Assembly (NCBI GenBank): GCA_018826295.1
Contig: JAHJZX010000043.1
Coordinates: forward strand, 1-64,000
From: Gammaproteobacteria bacterium
Lineage (GTDB): Bacteria > Pseudomonadota > Gammaproteobacteria > Enterobacterales > Alteromonadaceae
Direction of reading: 5' to 3'
Length of the DNA stretch: 64,000 nucleotides
The translations under genes were made by a program, and so were the position numbers. Below are positions 19,143 to 26,924 of the stretch, in pieces. The notes beneath the pieces are model-generated. The model did not search any database. It saw nothing but the letters and a program-made list of their open reading frames with translations, and was not told where the DNA came from. Position 1 is the stretch's first letter. Each line of letters begins with the position of its first letter.

Positions 19143-19768
19143 TCCGCGTCATCAGTAAAAACGCACTGGCACTGGGGCTGGCGGCGGCAATTTGCGTTGC
19201 TGTCTTGGGTCTGGTAAACCAGCAAACCGCGCCGCGCATTAACGAACAGCGTCTGGCGGCAAAGCTTGCCGTGTTAGCGGAAGTACTGCCTGAAGTAGGA
19301 GCAAGCCAGGCCTTGCTTGATGATTGTCTGCAGGTAACCGATGAACAGCTGCTGGGCCGCAGCACGGCACAAACCTTGTATCGCTGGCGTAACCAGGGTG
19401 TGCTCAGTGCCTATATTATCGAGACCACAGCACCAGACGGCTACAGCGGCAATATTGATTTAATCGTGGCCATGACAACCGATGGCACGGTGTTAGGTAG
19501 CCGGGTGCTGGAGCATAAAGAAACACCGGGGCTGGGCGATAAAGTTGAAACCCGCCGTTCTGAGTGGATTTATAGCTTTAGCGGTAAAGTGGTAACCGCC
19601 GACAATGCCGCTAAATGGGCAGTACGTAAAGATGGCGGCGATTTTGATCAATTTACCGGTGCGACTATTACACCACGGGCGGTCGTTAATGCTGTACGCA
19701 ATGCCGTCCTCTATGTGCAGCAACATCCGCAGCTGGCTACGTTGCCTGCTAACTGCATGGATCAATAA
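19139..19768 (+). CDS. rsxG: Electron transport complex subunit RsxG (RnfG)
   Basis: Subunit of 209 residues with one N-terminal transmembrane helix (NALALGLAAAICVAVLGLV) and a periplasmic FMN-binding domain. The motif DQFTGATITPRAV carries the threonine flavinylated in RnfG and NqrC. The starting ATG lies within the rsxD stop (ATGA). Confidence 0.96.
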   Translation: MIRVISKNALALGLAAAICVAVLGLVNQQTAPRINEQRLAAKLAVLAEVLPEVGASQALLDDCLQVTDEQLLGRSTAQTLYRWRNQGVLSAYIIETTAPDGYSGNIDLIVAMTTDGTVLGSRVLEHKETPGLGDKVETRRSEWIYSFSGKVVTADNAAKWAVRKDGGDFDQFTGATITPRAVVNAVRNAVLYVQQHPQLATLPANCMDQ

Positions 19769-19782
19769 GGTAAAACCCGATA

Positions 19783-20478
19783 ATGAGCCAATTTAAAGAG
19801 TTATCCATCCAAGGTTTGTGGAAAAACAACCCGGGTCTGGTGCAATTGCTTGGCCTGTGCCCATTGCTGGCAGTTACCGCCACGGTTACCAATGCGTTAG
19901 GCCTGGGCGTTGCAACCCTGATGGTGCTGCTGGGTTCTAATATTGCGGTATCAGTGGTGCGCAACCATGTCGCCAGCGAAATCCGTATTCCGGTGTTTGT
20001 ACTGATTATTGCCAGCCTGGTCACCATGGTACAGCTGTTAATGAACGCCTATACCTTTGGCTTGTATCAGTCGCTGGGTATCTTTATTCCGCTTATCGTT
20101 ACCAATTGCGCCATTATCGGCCGCGCTGAAGCCTTTGCGTCAAAAAATGCCGTACTGCCCTCGGCTATCGACGCCATTATGATGGGCTTAGGCTTTATGC
20201 TGGTGCTGCTGGTGCTTGGCGCCATGCGGGAAATCCTTGGCCAGGGTACGCTATTTGACGGCGCAGACTTACTGCTGGGCGATTGGGCTAAAGGGCTGCG
20301 AATTGAGCTATTCCGGGTAGATAGCCACTTTTTGCTGGCGATGCTGCCACCAGGTGCTTTTTTTGCCATGGGCCTGCTTATCGCGCTGAAAAACACCGTC
20401 GACAACAAACTTAAACAGAATCAGGCAATAGAAAAAGGCAGTATTGCCCGCGCCCGGGTTACCGGCACAGTGCAATAA
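19783..20478 (+). CDS. rsxE: Electron transport complex subunit RsxE (RnfE)
   Basis: Integral membrane subunit, 231 residues with six hydrophobic segments, paralogous to RsxA. The N-terminal segment [22 protein letters not shown] is characteristic. It lies 14 bases after rsxG and 15 bases before nth, completing the order A-B-C-D-G-E found in enteric bacteria. Confidence 0.96.
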   Translation: MSQFKELSIQGLWKNNPGLVQLLGLCPLLAVTATVTNALGLGVATLMVLLGSNIAVSVVRNHVASEIRIPVFVLIIASLVTMVQLLMNAYTFGLYQSLGIFIPLIVTNCAIIGRAEAFASKNAVLPSAIDAIMMGLGFMLVLLVLGAMREILGQGTLFDGADLLLGDWAKGLRIELFRVDSHFLLAMLPPGAFFAMGLLIALKNTVDNKLKQNQAIEKGSIARARVTGTVQ

Positions 20479-20493
20479 ACCGCCGGATAAAAG

Positions 20494-21129
20494 ATGAATA
20501 AACAAAAACGCATTGAAATGCTCAGCCGCTTGCGCGCGGCTAACCCAGAGCCTACCACCGAGCTGGAATACAGCTCACCATTTGAACTGCTAATTGCCGT
20601 GTTGTTATCAGCCCAGGCCACCGATGTTGGTGTAAACAAGGCCACCAAGCATTTGTTTCCGGTAGCGCGCACACCGCAAGCCATGCTGGATTTAGGCGTC
20701 GATGGCGTTAAGCATTACATTAAAACCATCGGCCTGTTTAATACCAAAGCCGAAAACGTGATTAAAACCTGCCGTATTTTAGTCGAGCAACACGGTGGCG
20801 AAGTGCCGGAAAATCGCGAAGCACTAGAAGCCCTGCCCGGCGTTGGCCGTAAAACCGCTAATGTGGTACTTAACACCGCCTTTCGCTGGCCGACTATCGC
20901 AGTAGATACGCATATTTTCCGCGTATCCAACCGCACCAAACTGGCACCGGGTAAAAACGTCGATGAAGTCGAGCAAAAGCTGTTAAAGGTAGTGCCCAGC
21001 GAGTTTAAACTCGACGTACACCACTGGCTAATCCTGCACGGCCGCTACACCTGCGTAGCGCGCAAACCAAAGTGTGGCTCGTGTTTAATTGAGGATTTGT
21101 GTGAATTTAAGGACAAGACAGATCAATAA
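20494..21129 (+). CDS. nth: Endonuclease III
   Basis: DNA glycosylase/AP lyase that removes oxidised pyrimidines in base excision repair. The 211-residue protein shows the helix-hairpin-helix LPGVGRKTANVVLN with the catalytic lysine, VDTHIFRVSNR with the catalytic aspartate, and the C-terminal 4Fe-4S cysteines (CVARKPKCGSCLIEDLC). It is last in the rsx operon, the same place as in E. coli. A change in base composition and strand starts right after it, where the cassette-like island begins. Confidence 0.97.
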   Translation: MNKQKRIEMLSRLRAANPEPTTELEYSSPFELLIAVLLSAQATDVGVNKATKHLFPVARTPQAMLDLGVDGVKHYIKTIGLFNTKAENVIKTCRILVEQHGGEVPENREALEALPGVGRKTANVVLNTAFRWPTIAVDTHIFRVSNRTKLAPGKNVDEVEQKLLKVVPSEFKLDVHHWLILHGRYTCVARKPKCGSCLIEDLCEFKDKTDQ

Positions 21130-21188
21130 GCCGATTCCGGCGAGCAATGGTTTTTTTTATACTCTCCGAAACTAAATTAAACAAACTA

Positions 21189-21560
21189 TCAGTTTTTAAA
21201 CTTACTTTTAAACCACCTATACGCTGCGTTCAGATTCACACCTATACCAGCTATATTAGGTTTAAGTTCAATAATATCCTCTTCAAATGCGGCGTTACCG
21301 TCTCCTACTATTCGAGACTTCAATAATTGTTCACCTTGAAAGGTTAAACCTCCCAGAACAATTATATTACGTATAAGACGACCAGGATGACGATAGTCCG
21401 TTTGGTACTTAACATCGTGAATCCAACCTTGAGACTTTGCATAAAGAATACGTTTAGCAATTTCTTGAAACTTCGTTAAGGAATCAAAATCATCTCTCTC
21501 TGGTTGATAGCTTATTTTGCCGCTTTGAATAAAATTTAGAATATTCTTTAATTGTTGCAC
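21189..21560 (-). CDS. Hypothetical protein, island gene 6
   Basis: Unrecognised 123-residue protein, hydrophilic, with no signal peptide or membrane helix. The start is GTG with a strong AAGGAG ribosome binding site 6 bases away, which supports a real gene. The N-terminal half is helical and charged; the centre has a glycine-containing hydrophobic patch (IVLGGLTFQGEQLL), loosely like the winged-helix end of small phage or cassette proteins, but this is not enough to assign a family. It lies on the minus strand between nth and the other island genes. No attC-like site is visible after its stop, so its membership of the cassette array is uncertain. Confidence 0.6.
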   Translation of the reverse strand: MQQLKNILNFIQSGKISYQPERDDFDSLTKFQEIAKRILYAKSQGWIHDVKYQTDYRHPGRLIRNIIVLGGLTFQGEQLLKSRIVGDGNAAFEEDIIELKPNIAGIGVNLNAAYRWFKSKFKN

Positions 21561-21593
21561 AAACTCTCCTTGAAACTAAGTCAAGCTAAGCGA

Positions 21594-21607
21594 CGCAGCT
21601 TGCTGCG
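21594..21607. repeat. Short hairpin between island genes 5 and 6
   Basis: CGCAGC-TT-GCTGCG is a perfect stem within the 94-base spacer, flanked by GCTAAGC (from 21585) and GCTAAAGC. It might be part of a decayed attC site, but no clear GTTRRRY core box is seen. Confidence 0.4.
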
Positions 21608-21654
21608 CCCATGCTAAAGCACATTTTTAGTCGTGTAACTCATAAGGTAACGGT

Positions 21655-22164
21655 TTATTTGAGCTTTTCATCAACAACTTCCTCGGCACACAATTCGAAC
21701 ATATAACTTAGCTTTTCAAACATCGCCCAAATCGAAATACTAATTAGGATAACTGCAACACCACCCCATAAAGGCAAAACGAGTGCAGCAACCGCAAAGG
21801 CATTGACTATTGTTCCGCGTGCTATTCGGTCGCGCGAGCTTCGCATCGAGAATTCACGTGACAGTTCAGGAGCATGAAGCATAATCTTTGCTAATCTTTT
21901 AGTGCCGCTTGCAGACATCGAATCACACTCTCCCCGGTATTTTTTATGCACTAATTTTCTAACCCAGTGCTTAAGTGGGCGCGTAATTGCCCAAGCCGTT
22001 ACGTCGATGACCATTCCAATTACATAAAGGGCTGCTACTAGTAATAGTGGCCGCATTTGTTCTGGCAGTTCTGTCCAGGAACCAGCTAAGTACGGATAAA
22101 GCCAAATGAGAGCGATTGAGCCATTCACCAAGTATTCAATTAGCAATCCAGGCAATAGTGTCAT
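21655..22164 (-). CDS. Hypothetical membrane protein, island gene 5
   Basis: Unrecognised 169-residue protein. Hydrophobic helices lie at about residues 3-25, 38-62 and 115-147, with a basic cytoplasmic loop between the second and third (KHWVRKLVHKKYRGE) and an acidic C-terminus. The ATG has AAGGAAG about 6 bases upstream. The gene follows an attC-like site at 22260-22330, as expected for the first gene of a cassette, though about 95 bases further on than usual. No function can be given. Confidence 0.65.
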   Translation of the reverse strand: MTLLPGLLIEYLVNGSIALIWLYPYLAGSWTELPEQMRPLLLVAALYVIGMVIDVTAWAITRPLKHWVRKLVHKKYRGECDSMSASGTKRLAKIMLHAPELSREFSMRSSRDRIARGTIVNAFAVAALVLPLWGGVAVILISISIWAMFEKLSYMFELCAEEVVDEKLK

Positions 22165-22259
22165 AAGTATCTTCCTTGGTTAACGGTTGTGTCTCGATAC
22201 AGAACTGCAAAAAACTCTATCTTTGTCTTTTGTAAATCACTAAACACCCACAAGTCCTT

Positions 22260-22330
22260 TTGCAACGCCGCGCTTAGAGGAAAAACGAAGCGCAGCGTAG
22301 TTTTTTGTTTCTAGCAGCGCTTTGTTCTGC
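22260..22330 (-). repeat. attC-like site after the Mrr-like gene
   Basis: On the minus strand the segment begins GCAGAACAAAGCGC close to the upstream gene's stop and ends GCGCGGCGTTGCAA, so the two ends are imperfect complements around a short stem region (ACGCTGCGCTTCG). This is the layout of an integron attC site, but the GTTRRRY box is imperfect. Confidence 0.45.
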
Positions 22331-22334
22331 ACTG

Positions 22335-23249
22335 CTAACCGCTGAATTTGTTGACTGGCAAAAATGCTTCACCAGTCTGGGACGCATGTCGCCGAACTCT
22401 TGAAAGTATGTCATCAAAGCCCATTGATCCCGACAAAAAAAGGTACAAATGACTAGCTTCGAGTAAAAGAATCGTTGTTTTATTTCCCGATGCATCCGAG
22501 ATAGCTACGCTGCTGTATCCTGACATTGTTAGCATGACACCCATTGTGTTGTCGGCCATTTTGCTCACTTTCGCCTTTAAGGAGTCAACATCCGGGGCAC
22601 CTGCTTGGTCTTTTTGAAATTTTAGCTCCACCAAATAAGTTGTACCATCTAGTGTCATAGACCCATCTATTTGCCGCCCGCCAGTCTTGTACGGCCTTCT
22701 ATTAGTTATCTCGCAATAATCCAGCATTCTGTAGAACCAATCCTCAAACTCATACCCCCCATCTTGGGTTCCGATTTTTATATGCATTGCATCAAGTTCT
22801 TGCTGTAGCTTTGCTTTGTCTGTTAATGATCTTTGTATTTTCTCGCGCTCTTCACGCGCCCGTTGCTGCGCTTCAGCTCTATCCCTTTCACTTGTTATTT
22901 CTTCATCCTGCTCCCTAAGATAGTGCTTCAGCTCCTGTACGGCCTTGTGAGCATCCTGTATTTTTTGATCGGAGTCTTCCCAGTTCCGAAGATCAGGAAA
23001 AGTCCGCTGCTCTGACAAGTTCCTCGCCATCTGATAAATAACAGCTTTACCCTTATCAGTTTTTTGCAGGGTCAAAAACATTCTATCTAGCAAGTCACGC
23101 TTAGACTCCGCTTCTGCCCACGCGGCTAAAAAGCTCTCCGATACATATGATGCACGCAGAAATTTTCTCAAAGCATTCTTACGCCAATAAGACTTCAATG
23201 CAGCTTCGTACGTAAGCTCTATCAATCTAGGAGTAATTTTTGCTGCCAA
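22335..23249 (-). CDS. Mrr-like PD-(D/E)XK nuclease-domain protein, island gene 4
   Basis: A 304-residue protein with a helical N-terminal part, a long charged coiled coil at about residues 95-155 and a C-terminal nuclease-like domain. The catalytic pattern is visible: Glu167 in GYEFEDWF, Asp195 in GRQIDG, and Glu208-x-Lys210 in YLVELKFQ, the order found in Mrr-type restriction endonucleases. Such proteins cut DNA, often methylated or foreign DNA, but no methyltransferase is present. The start is TTG, chosen because AAGGA lies 8 bases upstream; the gene begins 22 bases after the core box of an attC-like site. A defence or mobile-element role is inferred; catalysis is not proven by sequence. 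Confidence 0.72.
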   Translation of the reverse strand: MAAKITPRLIELTYEAALKSYWRKNALRKFLRASYVSESFLAAWAEAESKRDLLDRMFLTLQKTDKGKAVIYQMARNLSEQRTFPDLRNWEDSDQKIQDAHKAVQELKHYLREQDEEITSERDRAEAQQRAREEREKIQRSLTDKAKLQQELDAMHIKIGTQDGGYEFEDWFYRMLDYCEITNRRPYKTGGRQIDGSMTLDGTTYLVELKFQKDQAGAPDVDSLKAKVSKMADNTMGVMLTMSGYSSVAISDASGNKTTILLLEASHLYLFLSGSMGFDDILSRVRRHASQTGEAFLPVNKFSG

Positions 23250-23271
23250 ATTTCACATCCTTACTGGTATT

Positions 23272-23357
23272 GCATAACAGAAAGCGCACCGGCGACAAGC
23301 CGCGCAGCGGTTGGCGTCCCTGCAGCCGAAGGGAGCACGAGATTCGTTTTGTTAGCC
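23272..23357 (-). repeat. attC-like site between island genes 3 and 4
   Basis: The best site of the array. On the minus strand it starts GGCTAACAAAACG, with the stop codon TAA of the preceding gene inside the box, and ends GTTATGC, the terminal box seen in Vibrio-type attC repeats. The ends are imperfect complements (TAACARAA paired region), with internal stems, in 86 bases. The next gene starts 22 bases later. Confidence 0.65.
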
Positions 23358-23993
23358 ATTTGATGATTCCAACTTGCTCTTTGATTTGGCCGCAAAGGCT
23401 TCTAAAGTCTTTTTCATTGAAGCGTCTGGCGAATAGATAAAATTTTCTGTAGTGGTACTAACGCAAAGTTCAAGCTCTTTGGCGCTGCCATTGCAATTTG
23501 TTGAAATATACTCACCAATTTGGTACTCAAAGCCGACTTCACAAAAAAACGATGCTTTTTTTCCATACCCTATGTTTACGGGTAATTGACTGCCACACGG
23601 CAAAAAATTTACCAAATACATTTTGGCATTAGCTGTCTTTCCGTAGATGGAAACCGAGTTTATTTCCGATGGTCTTTTACCTTTAGAAACAGCTGAGATC
23701 ATTAGGACAGCTTCAGATGCAAAAGGGATTATGAAGAAACCTAAATCGAGTTCTAACAGCTCACTTTCAGCTCGCCTCTGCTTCTCTGCGAGCCACAAAG
23801 CAACGATTACAGCACCTAAAGATCCAAGTCCCGAGACCCAAGTTCCGACAACAGATAGTACCGGCAAAATAGTGCCTGAAAACTCAGTCTGATCTGATGA
23901 TGCACCAAATGCAATACCTAATATGAAACACATCAAACCGAATAGAAGCGCTCCCATTGATAGTAGAATCGCCTTTTCTTTTTTCCAACTCAT
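23352..23993 (-). CDS. Hypothetical membrane-anchored protein, island gene 3
   Basis: Unrecognised 213-residue protein. Two hydrophobic helices occupy about residues 8-30 and 42-67, followed by a cytoplasmic domain of about 140 residues with several cysteines and a lysine-rich C-terminus. The ATG has AAGGA about 8 bases upstream. It begins 33 bases after island gene 2 with no attC-like site between, so genes 2 and 3 may share one cassette. Its stop codon lies inside the core box of the following attC-like site, which is usual for integron cassette genes. Confidence 0.65.
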   Translation of the reverse strand: MSWKKEKAILLSMGALLFGLMCFILGIAFGASSDQTEFSGTILPVLSVVGTWVSGLGSLGAVIVALWLAEKQRRAESELLELDLGFFIIPFASEAVLMISAVSKGKRPSEINSVSIYGKTANAKMYLVNFLPCGSQLPVNIGYGKKASFFCEVGFEYQIGEYISTNCNGSAKELELCVSTTTENFIYSPDASMKKTLEAFAAKSKSKLESSNG

Positions 23994-24026
23994 TCGGAAT
24001 CCTTGTAAATGACCAACACAAATTAA

Positions 24027-24290
24027 TTAACCTTGTTGGCTGTCCTGATACTTCACGATTGAAACATATCTAAAATTATCAAAGTGATAAGTAAAAGCCG
24101 GTTTCATGCGTTCTTTAAGCTCTTTTTCGTTAAGTATGGACTTGATGCTCATCACACTGCTCTGAATAGTCACTTTTGATTCATCTCGGAGGTTTGCAAA
24201 AATAGTATTTACCAAATCATCATAATTCGACTCAAGCTCAAACTCCGCGCCATCAAAATCTGGACTTTTTATAGTTTCGAAGATGTACAT
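24027..24290 (-). CDS. Hypothetical small protein, island gene 2
   Basis: Unrecognised 87-residue acidic protein without signal or membrane segments. The frame stays open upstream to 24500 but that part overlaps the RcsF-like gene and crosses an attC-like site; the ATG at 24290 is chosen because GGGGAG sits 6 bases before it. It begins 13 bases after the core box of the attC-like site. No domain recognised. Confidence 0.6.
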   Translation of the reverse strand: MYIFETIKSPDFDGAEFELESNYDDLVNTIFANLRDESKVTIQSSVMSIKSILNEKELKERMKPAFTYHFDNFRYVSIVKYQDSQQG

Positions 24291-24303
24291 GAACACTCCC
24301 CAT

Positions 24304-24378
24304 TGGCAACGCTGCAAGCAGCGTCGAGCGTTAGCGAGTCCAGCACTGAAGGTGCGATGCTGGTTTGCCTTGTTAGTC
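24304..24378 (-). repeat. attC-like site after the RcsF-like gene
   Basis: On the minus strand the segment starts GACTAACAAGGCAA, with the TAA stop of the lipoprotein gene inside the box, and ends with TTGCAGCGTTGCCA. Internal stems are CCAGCA/TGCTGG and ACGCTGC/GCAGCGT. The position between two same-strand small genes fits an integron attC site; the terminal box is imperfect. Confidence 0.5.
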
Positions 24379-24738
24379 CGTGTAACGTATTGCATCACCG
24401 ACACATTTAATCGACGCCCAACAATTATTTCGCCAATCAGTATCCGAGTTTGTTTGGCAAAAGGTGTTAATAACTGCATCGGCTCCAAGACGAGCAGCAT
24501 TTATTCTAATTCCCTGTAATGCCTCAGCATCCGAAATATTTTGAACTTGATACTTGTTACGGTTACAAGATAAACCTGTTACTTGACCAACGATTTCATG
24601 GGGTCGGTCTGTAGCCCCTTGAAAAATCTGCAAAGAAGCAGCCTTTGCTCTGTTAGAAGATGACAAATCTTCAATACGCGGATTTGACATGCAACCTGTA
24701 ACAAAGATAGCTAACAGTAATATCAAGCATTGCTTCAT
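24373..24738 (-). CDS. RcsF-like outer-membrane lipoprotein, island gene 1
   Basis: A 121-residue lipoprotein: signal peptide MKQCLILLLAIFVTGC with a lipobox ending in Cys16. The mature domain has four cysteines and the pattern VTGLSC ... AARLGADAVINTFC ... NNC ... IKCVGDA, which matches RcsF, the stress sensor that reports envelope damage to the Rcs phosphorelay through two disulfides. No rcs genes are in the window, and the position inside a cassette-like array suggests it moved in, so a separate job is possible. GAGGAG lies 5 bases before the ATG, and the gene begins 15 bases after a GTTAGTC core box. Confidence 0.72.
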   Translation of the reverse strand: MKQCLILLLAIFVTGCMSNPRIEDLSSSNRAKAASLQIFQGATDRPHEIVGQVTGLSCNRNKYQVQNISDAEALQGIRINAARLGADAVINTFCQTNSDTDWRNNCWASIKCVGDAIRYTD

Positions 24739-24753
24739 ACATACTCCTCTTTG

Positions 24754-24907
24754 GACTAACGCTTATTCGTCAGGTCGACCTGCCTTTATAAATTTAACGT
24801 ATGGAACACTACACCGCTTCTGTAAAACTTACAATAAGTTATCGGTACAGCAGACATTTGGCTAGCGACGAATACGGCTTAACCCGTCTAGCAAAGCATT
24901 GTTAACT
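24754..24907 (-). repeat. attC-like site upstream of the island
   Basis: On the minus strand a region from GTTAAC to the box GTTAGTC spans about 154 bases, longer than most attC sites. TATTCGTC (24764-24771) and GACGAATA (24867-24874) are an exact 8-base inverted pair within it. It would be the attachment site at the start of the cassette run. Confidence is limited by its length. Confidence 0.4.
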
Positions 24908-25012
24908 TACAAACACTTTGGATATAAACATCGTTATTAAAATGTGGGAAATAGCCAAAAAACATGGCCGTCTGTGGTACCAAACCGTCGCTGCAAAGTC
25001 GCGTCTGCGCGC

Positions 25013-25804
25013 CTAGCCTGACAAACTCTCTTTAAGCTGTTTGCTGTAAGTCCGGCTGACTTTTAACGCTTTATTATTGACTAAGATCAGCTTGTACTCT
25101 GAGTTTATTAACGGCTCGAGTTTGGCAACATGCTGCAGGTTAACAATGGTTGATTTGTGAATGCGGATAAAGCCGTCGGGTAATACCTCGTTAATCAGGC
25201 TTTTCATTCTGGCGCGCATTACAAAGGTCTCGCTGCTGGTGTGCACGCACATATAATCACCGGCGGCATCTATCCATAAAATGTCCCGATACGGGATTAA
25301 CTGCGCCGGGTGGTGCCCGTCCTGGATCAGCAGTTTTTCCTGTTCAATCCGGTATGTTGCAGTGTCAGCTGGTCGTGCCGTGCCGGCCTGTTGCACTATG
25401 TCGGCCACTTCCAGGATATGCGCCTTATTTGGCTGCTGAGCAAGGTTTGCCGTTACCCGGGCAATCGCCTCGGCCAGCCGCTCTTGTTTCACCGGTTTAA
25501 GTAAATAATCCAGCGCTCTCACCTCAAAGGCTTTCACCGCGTATTGATGAAAGGCGGTAACAAAGATAATGGCCGGGCAGTTTTCCGGTTGTAACTGCTT
25601 TATCAGCTCAAAACCCGTTTTACCCGGCATTTCGATATCGAGAAAGATTAAATCCGGTGCAGATTGACTGATCACTGCCATGGCCTCATCGACGCTGGCG
25701 GCATGGCCAATAATGCTGATCTGCGAAAACGCCGCCAGCCGGATGGCCAGCCCTTCAATAGCACTGTATTCGTCATCTACCAGCAGGGTTTTAAGCGGCT
25801 TCAT
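25013..25804 (-). CDS. LytTR-family response regulator
   Basis: Cytoplasmic DNA-binding response regulator of 263 residues. The receiver domain has acidic residues Asp10-Asp11, the phosphorylation site Asp56 in LIFLDIEMPG, and the lysine in YLLKPVK. After a linker a LytTR DNA-binding domain fills about residues 150-260 (IPYRDILWIDAAGDYMCVHT, then FIRIHKSTIVNL). The start overlaps the stop of the histidine kinase gene by 4 bases (ATGA). It probably regulates the neighbouring glycosidase and receptor, but target sites are not proven. Confidence 0.92.
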   Translation of the reverse strand: MKPLKTLLVDDEYSAIEGLAIRLAAFSQISIIGHAASVDEAMAVISQSAPDLIFLDIEMPGKTGFELIKQLQPENCPAIIFVTAFHQYAVKAFEVRALDYLLKPVKQERLAEAIARVTANLAQQPNKAHILEVADIVQQAGTARPADTATYRIEQEKLLIQDGHHPAQLIPYRDILWIDAAGDYMCVHTSSETFVMRARMKSLINEVLPDGFIRIHKSTIVNLQHVAKLEPLINSEYKLILVNNKALKVSRTYSKQLKESLSG

Positions 25805-26862
25805 CTAGTGCTCTCAGTCGTTTCCAGCGGGATAGCTATGCTGATCCGCGCTCCACCATTGTCGTTATTACTTACCGTAAACTGGCTACTGCCGGGATAA
25901 ATCAGCTGCAGTCTATCCTGACAGTTTTTCATACCGATACCATGCGAAGCCGGCTCTGCCAGGTTAAAACCACTGCCGCTATCGCTAACCCTGATATGCA
26001 ACTGATTGTTATCGCAGCTAAATTTAACGGCAATAGCAATGTTACCTTTTGGCCCAATACCGTGTTTTAAGGCATTTTCAATCAGCGGCTGCAACAATAA
26101 CGATGGCATCAGTGCTGCTGTGCAGGCCGCCTCTGCACTAATAGCTACATTAAGTTTGCTTTGAAAGCGGCACTGCTCAATATCAACATAGGTTTGCAAG
26201 ATAGCAATTTCGTCCTGCACGGTGATTTTTGCCAGCGGATCGGTGTACAGGCTGTAACGCAGAAAATCGCACAGTTTCTCCAGCATCGCCACCGCATTGG
26301 CGTTGTGCTGTTTTAAAATAAGCGTGCAAATGGCATTGATACTGTTAAACATAAAATGCGGATTAAGCTGGTAGCGCAACATCTTAAGCTGCGACTCTTT
26401 TGCCAGGTGCAGCGCCTCTGCCGCCTGATGCCGCTGCTCGGCGTTATCAAGATACACTTTAATGCCGTAGTAACCGGCGGTCCAGGTCGCCAGCATCGTC
26501 ATAGAGGCGGAGGTCCAGGTACCAAAATCAAACCAGGTCATCGGCTGCCACCAACTGCCATAAAACCACTGCAAGCTGTGCCATTTAAACTGCGTCCATA
26601 GCAGTGCGGCAGCCAGCAAACTGATAATATGCAGGCAAATACTGACACCGGTAGCTTTGCGTCTGAAGCCGGCATAAAGCTTTCTAAGCCACAAGGTAAT
26701 AAAAAAGCCGCAACAGGTGTCGAGCACCAGATGCGGCAGATGGATAAGCCAGGGCTCCTGTCCTGGCATTTTAATCATCAGTTCGGTAAGTAAGGCATAC
26801 GCCAGCCAGCCACAATACTGGCACAACCAAAACAACTGCCTTTTGGAATCGATTTTTATCAA
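25801..26862 (-). CDS. LytS/YehU-type sensor histidine kinase
   Basis: Membrane sensor kinase of 353 residues. About four hydrophobic helices lie in residues 12-135, followed by the His_kinase domain with the phosphorylated His169 in YQLNPHFMFNSINAI and an ATPase domain ending with the DSGSGFNL and HGIGMKN motifs. It phosphorylates the LytTR regulator encoded immediately downstream. The start codon is TTG; AAAGG about 8 bases upstream supports it and no ATG occurs for another 28 codons. The gene lies 62 bases after the GH3 gene and shares its strand, with a hairpin between. Confidence 0.9.
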   Translation of the reverse strand: MIKIDSKRQLFWLCQYCGWLAYALLTELMIKMPGQEPWLIHLPHLVLDTCCGFFITLWLRKLYAGFRRKATGVSICLHIISLLAAALLWTQFKWHSLQWFYGSWWQPMTWFDFGTWTSASMTMLATWTAGYYGIKVYLDNAEQRHQAAEALHLAKESQLKMLRYQLNPHFMFNSINAICTLILKQHNANAVAMLEKLCDFLRYSLYTDPLAKITVQDEIAILQTYVDIEQCRFQSKLNVAISAEAACTAALMPSLLLQPLIENALKHGIGPKGNIAIAVKFSCDNNQLHIRVSDSGSGFNLAEPASHGIGMKNCQDRLQLIYPGSSQFTVSNNDNGGARISIAIPLETTESTR

Positions 26863-26886
26863 CGGCTAACCTTTAACGTAAATGCC

Positions 26887-26912
26887 GGCCCGGCAGCTTT
26901 GGTTGCCGGGCC
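26887..26912 (-). terminator. Hairpin after the GH3 gene
   Basis: GGCCCGGCA and TGCCGGGCC form a 9-base perfect stem. On the minus strand only a short T-rich run follows, so termination is probably partial, allowing some read-through into the sensor kinase genes. Confidence 0.55.
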
Positions 26913-26924
26913 AGCCCGTTACTG

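Noticed and set aside
24291-24500. N-terminal extension of island gene 2 back to 24500
   Set aside because: It would overlap the RcsF-like gene on the same strand and run through an attC-like site; the ATG at 24290 has a strong ribosome binding site.
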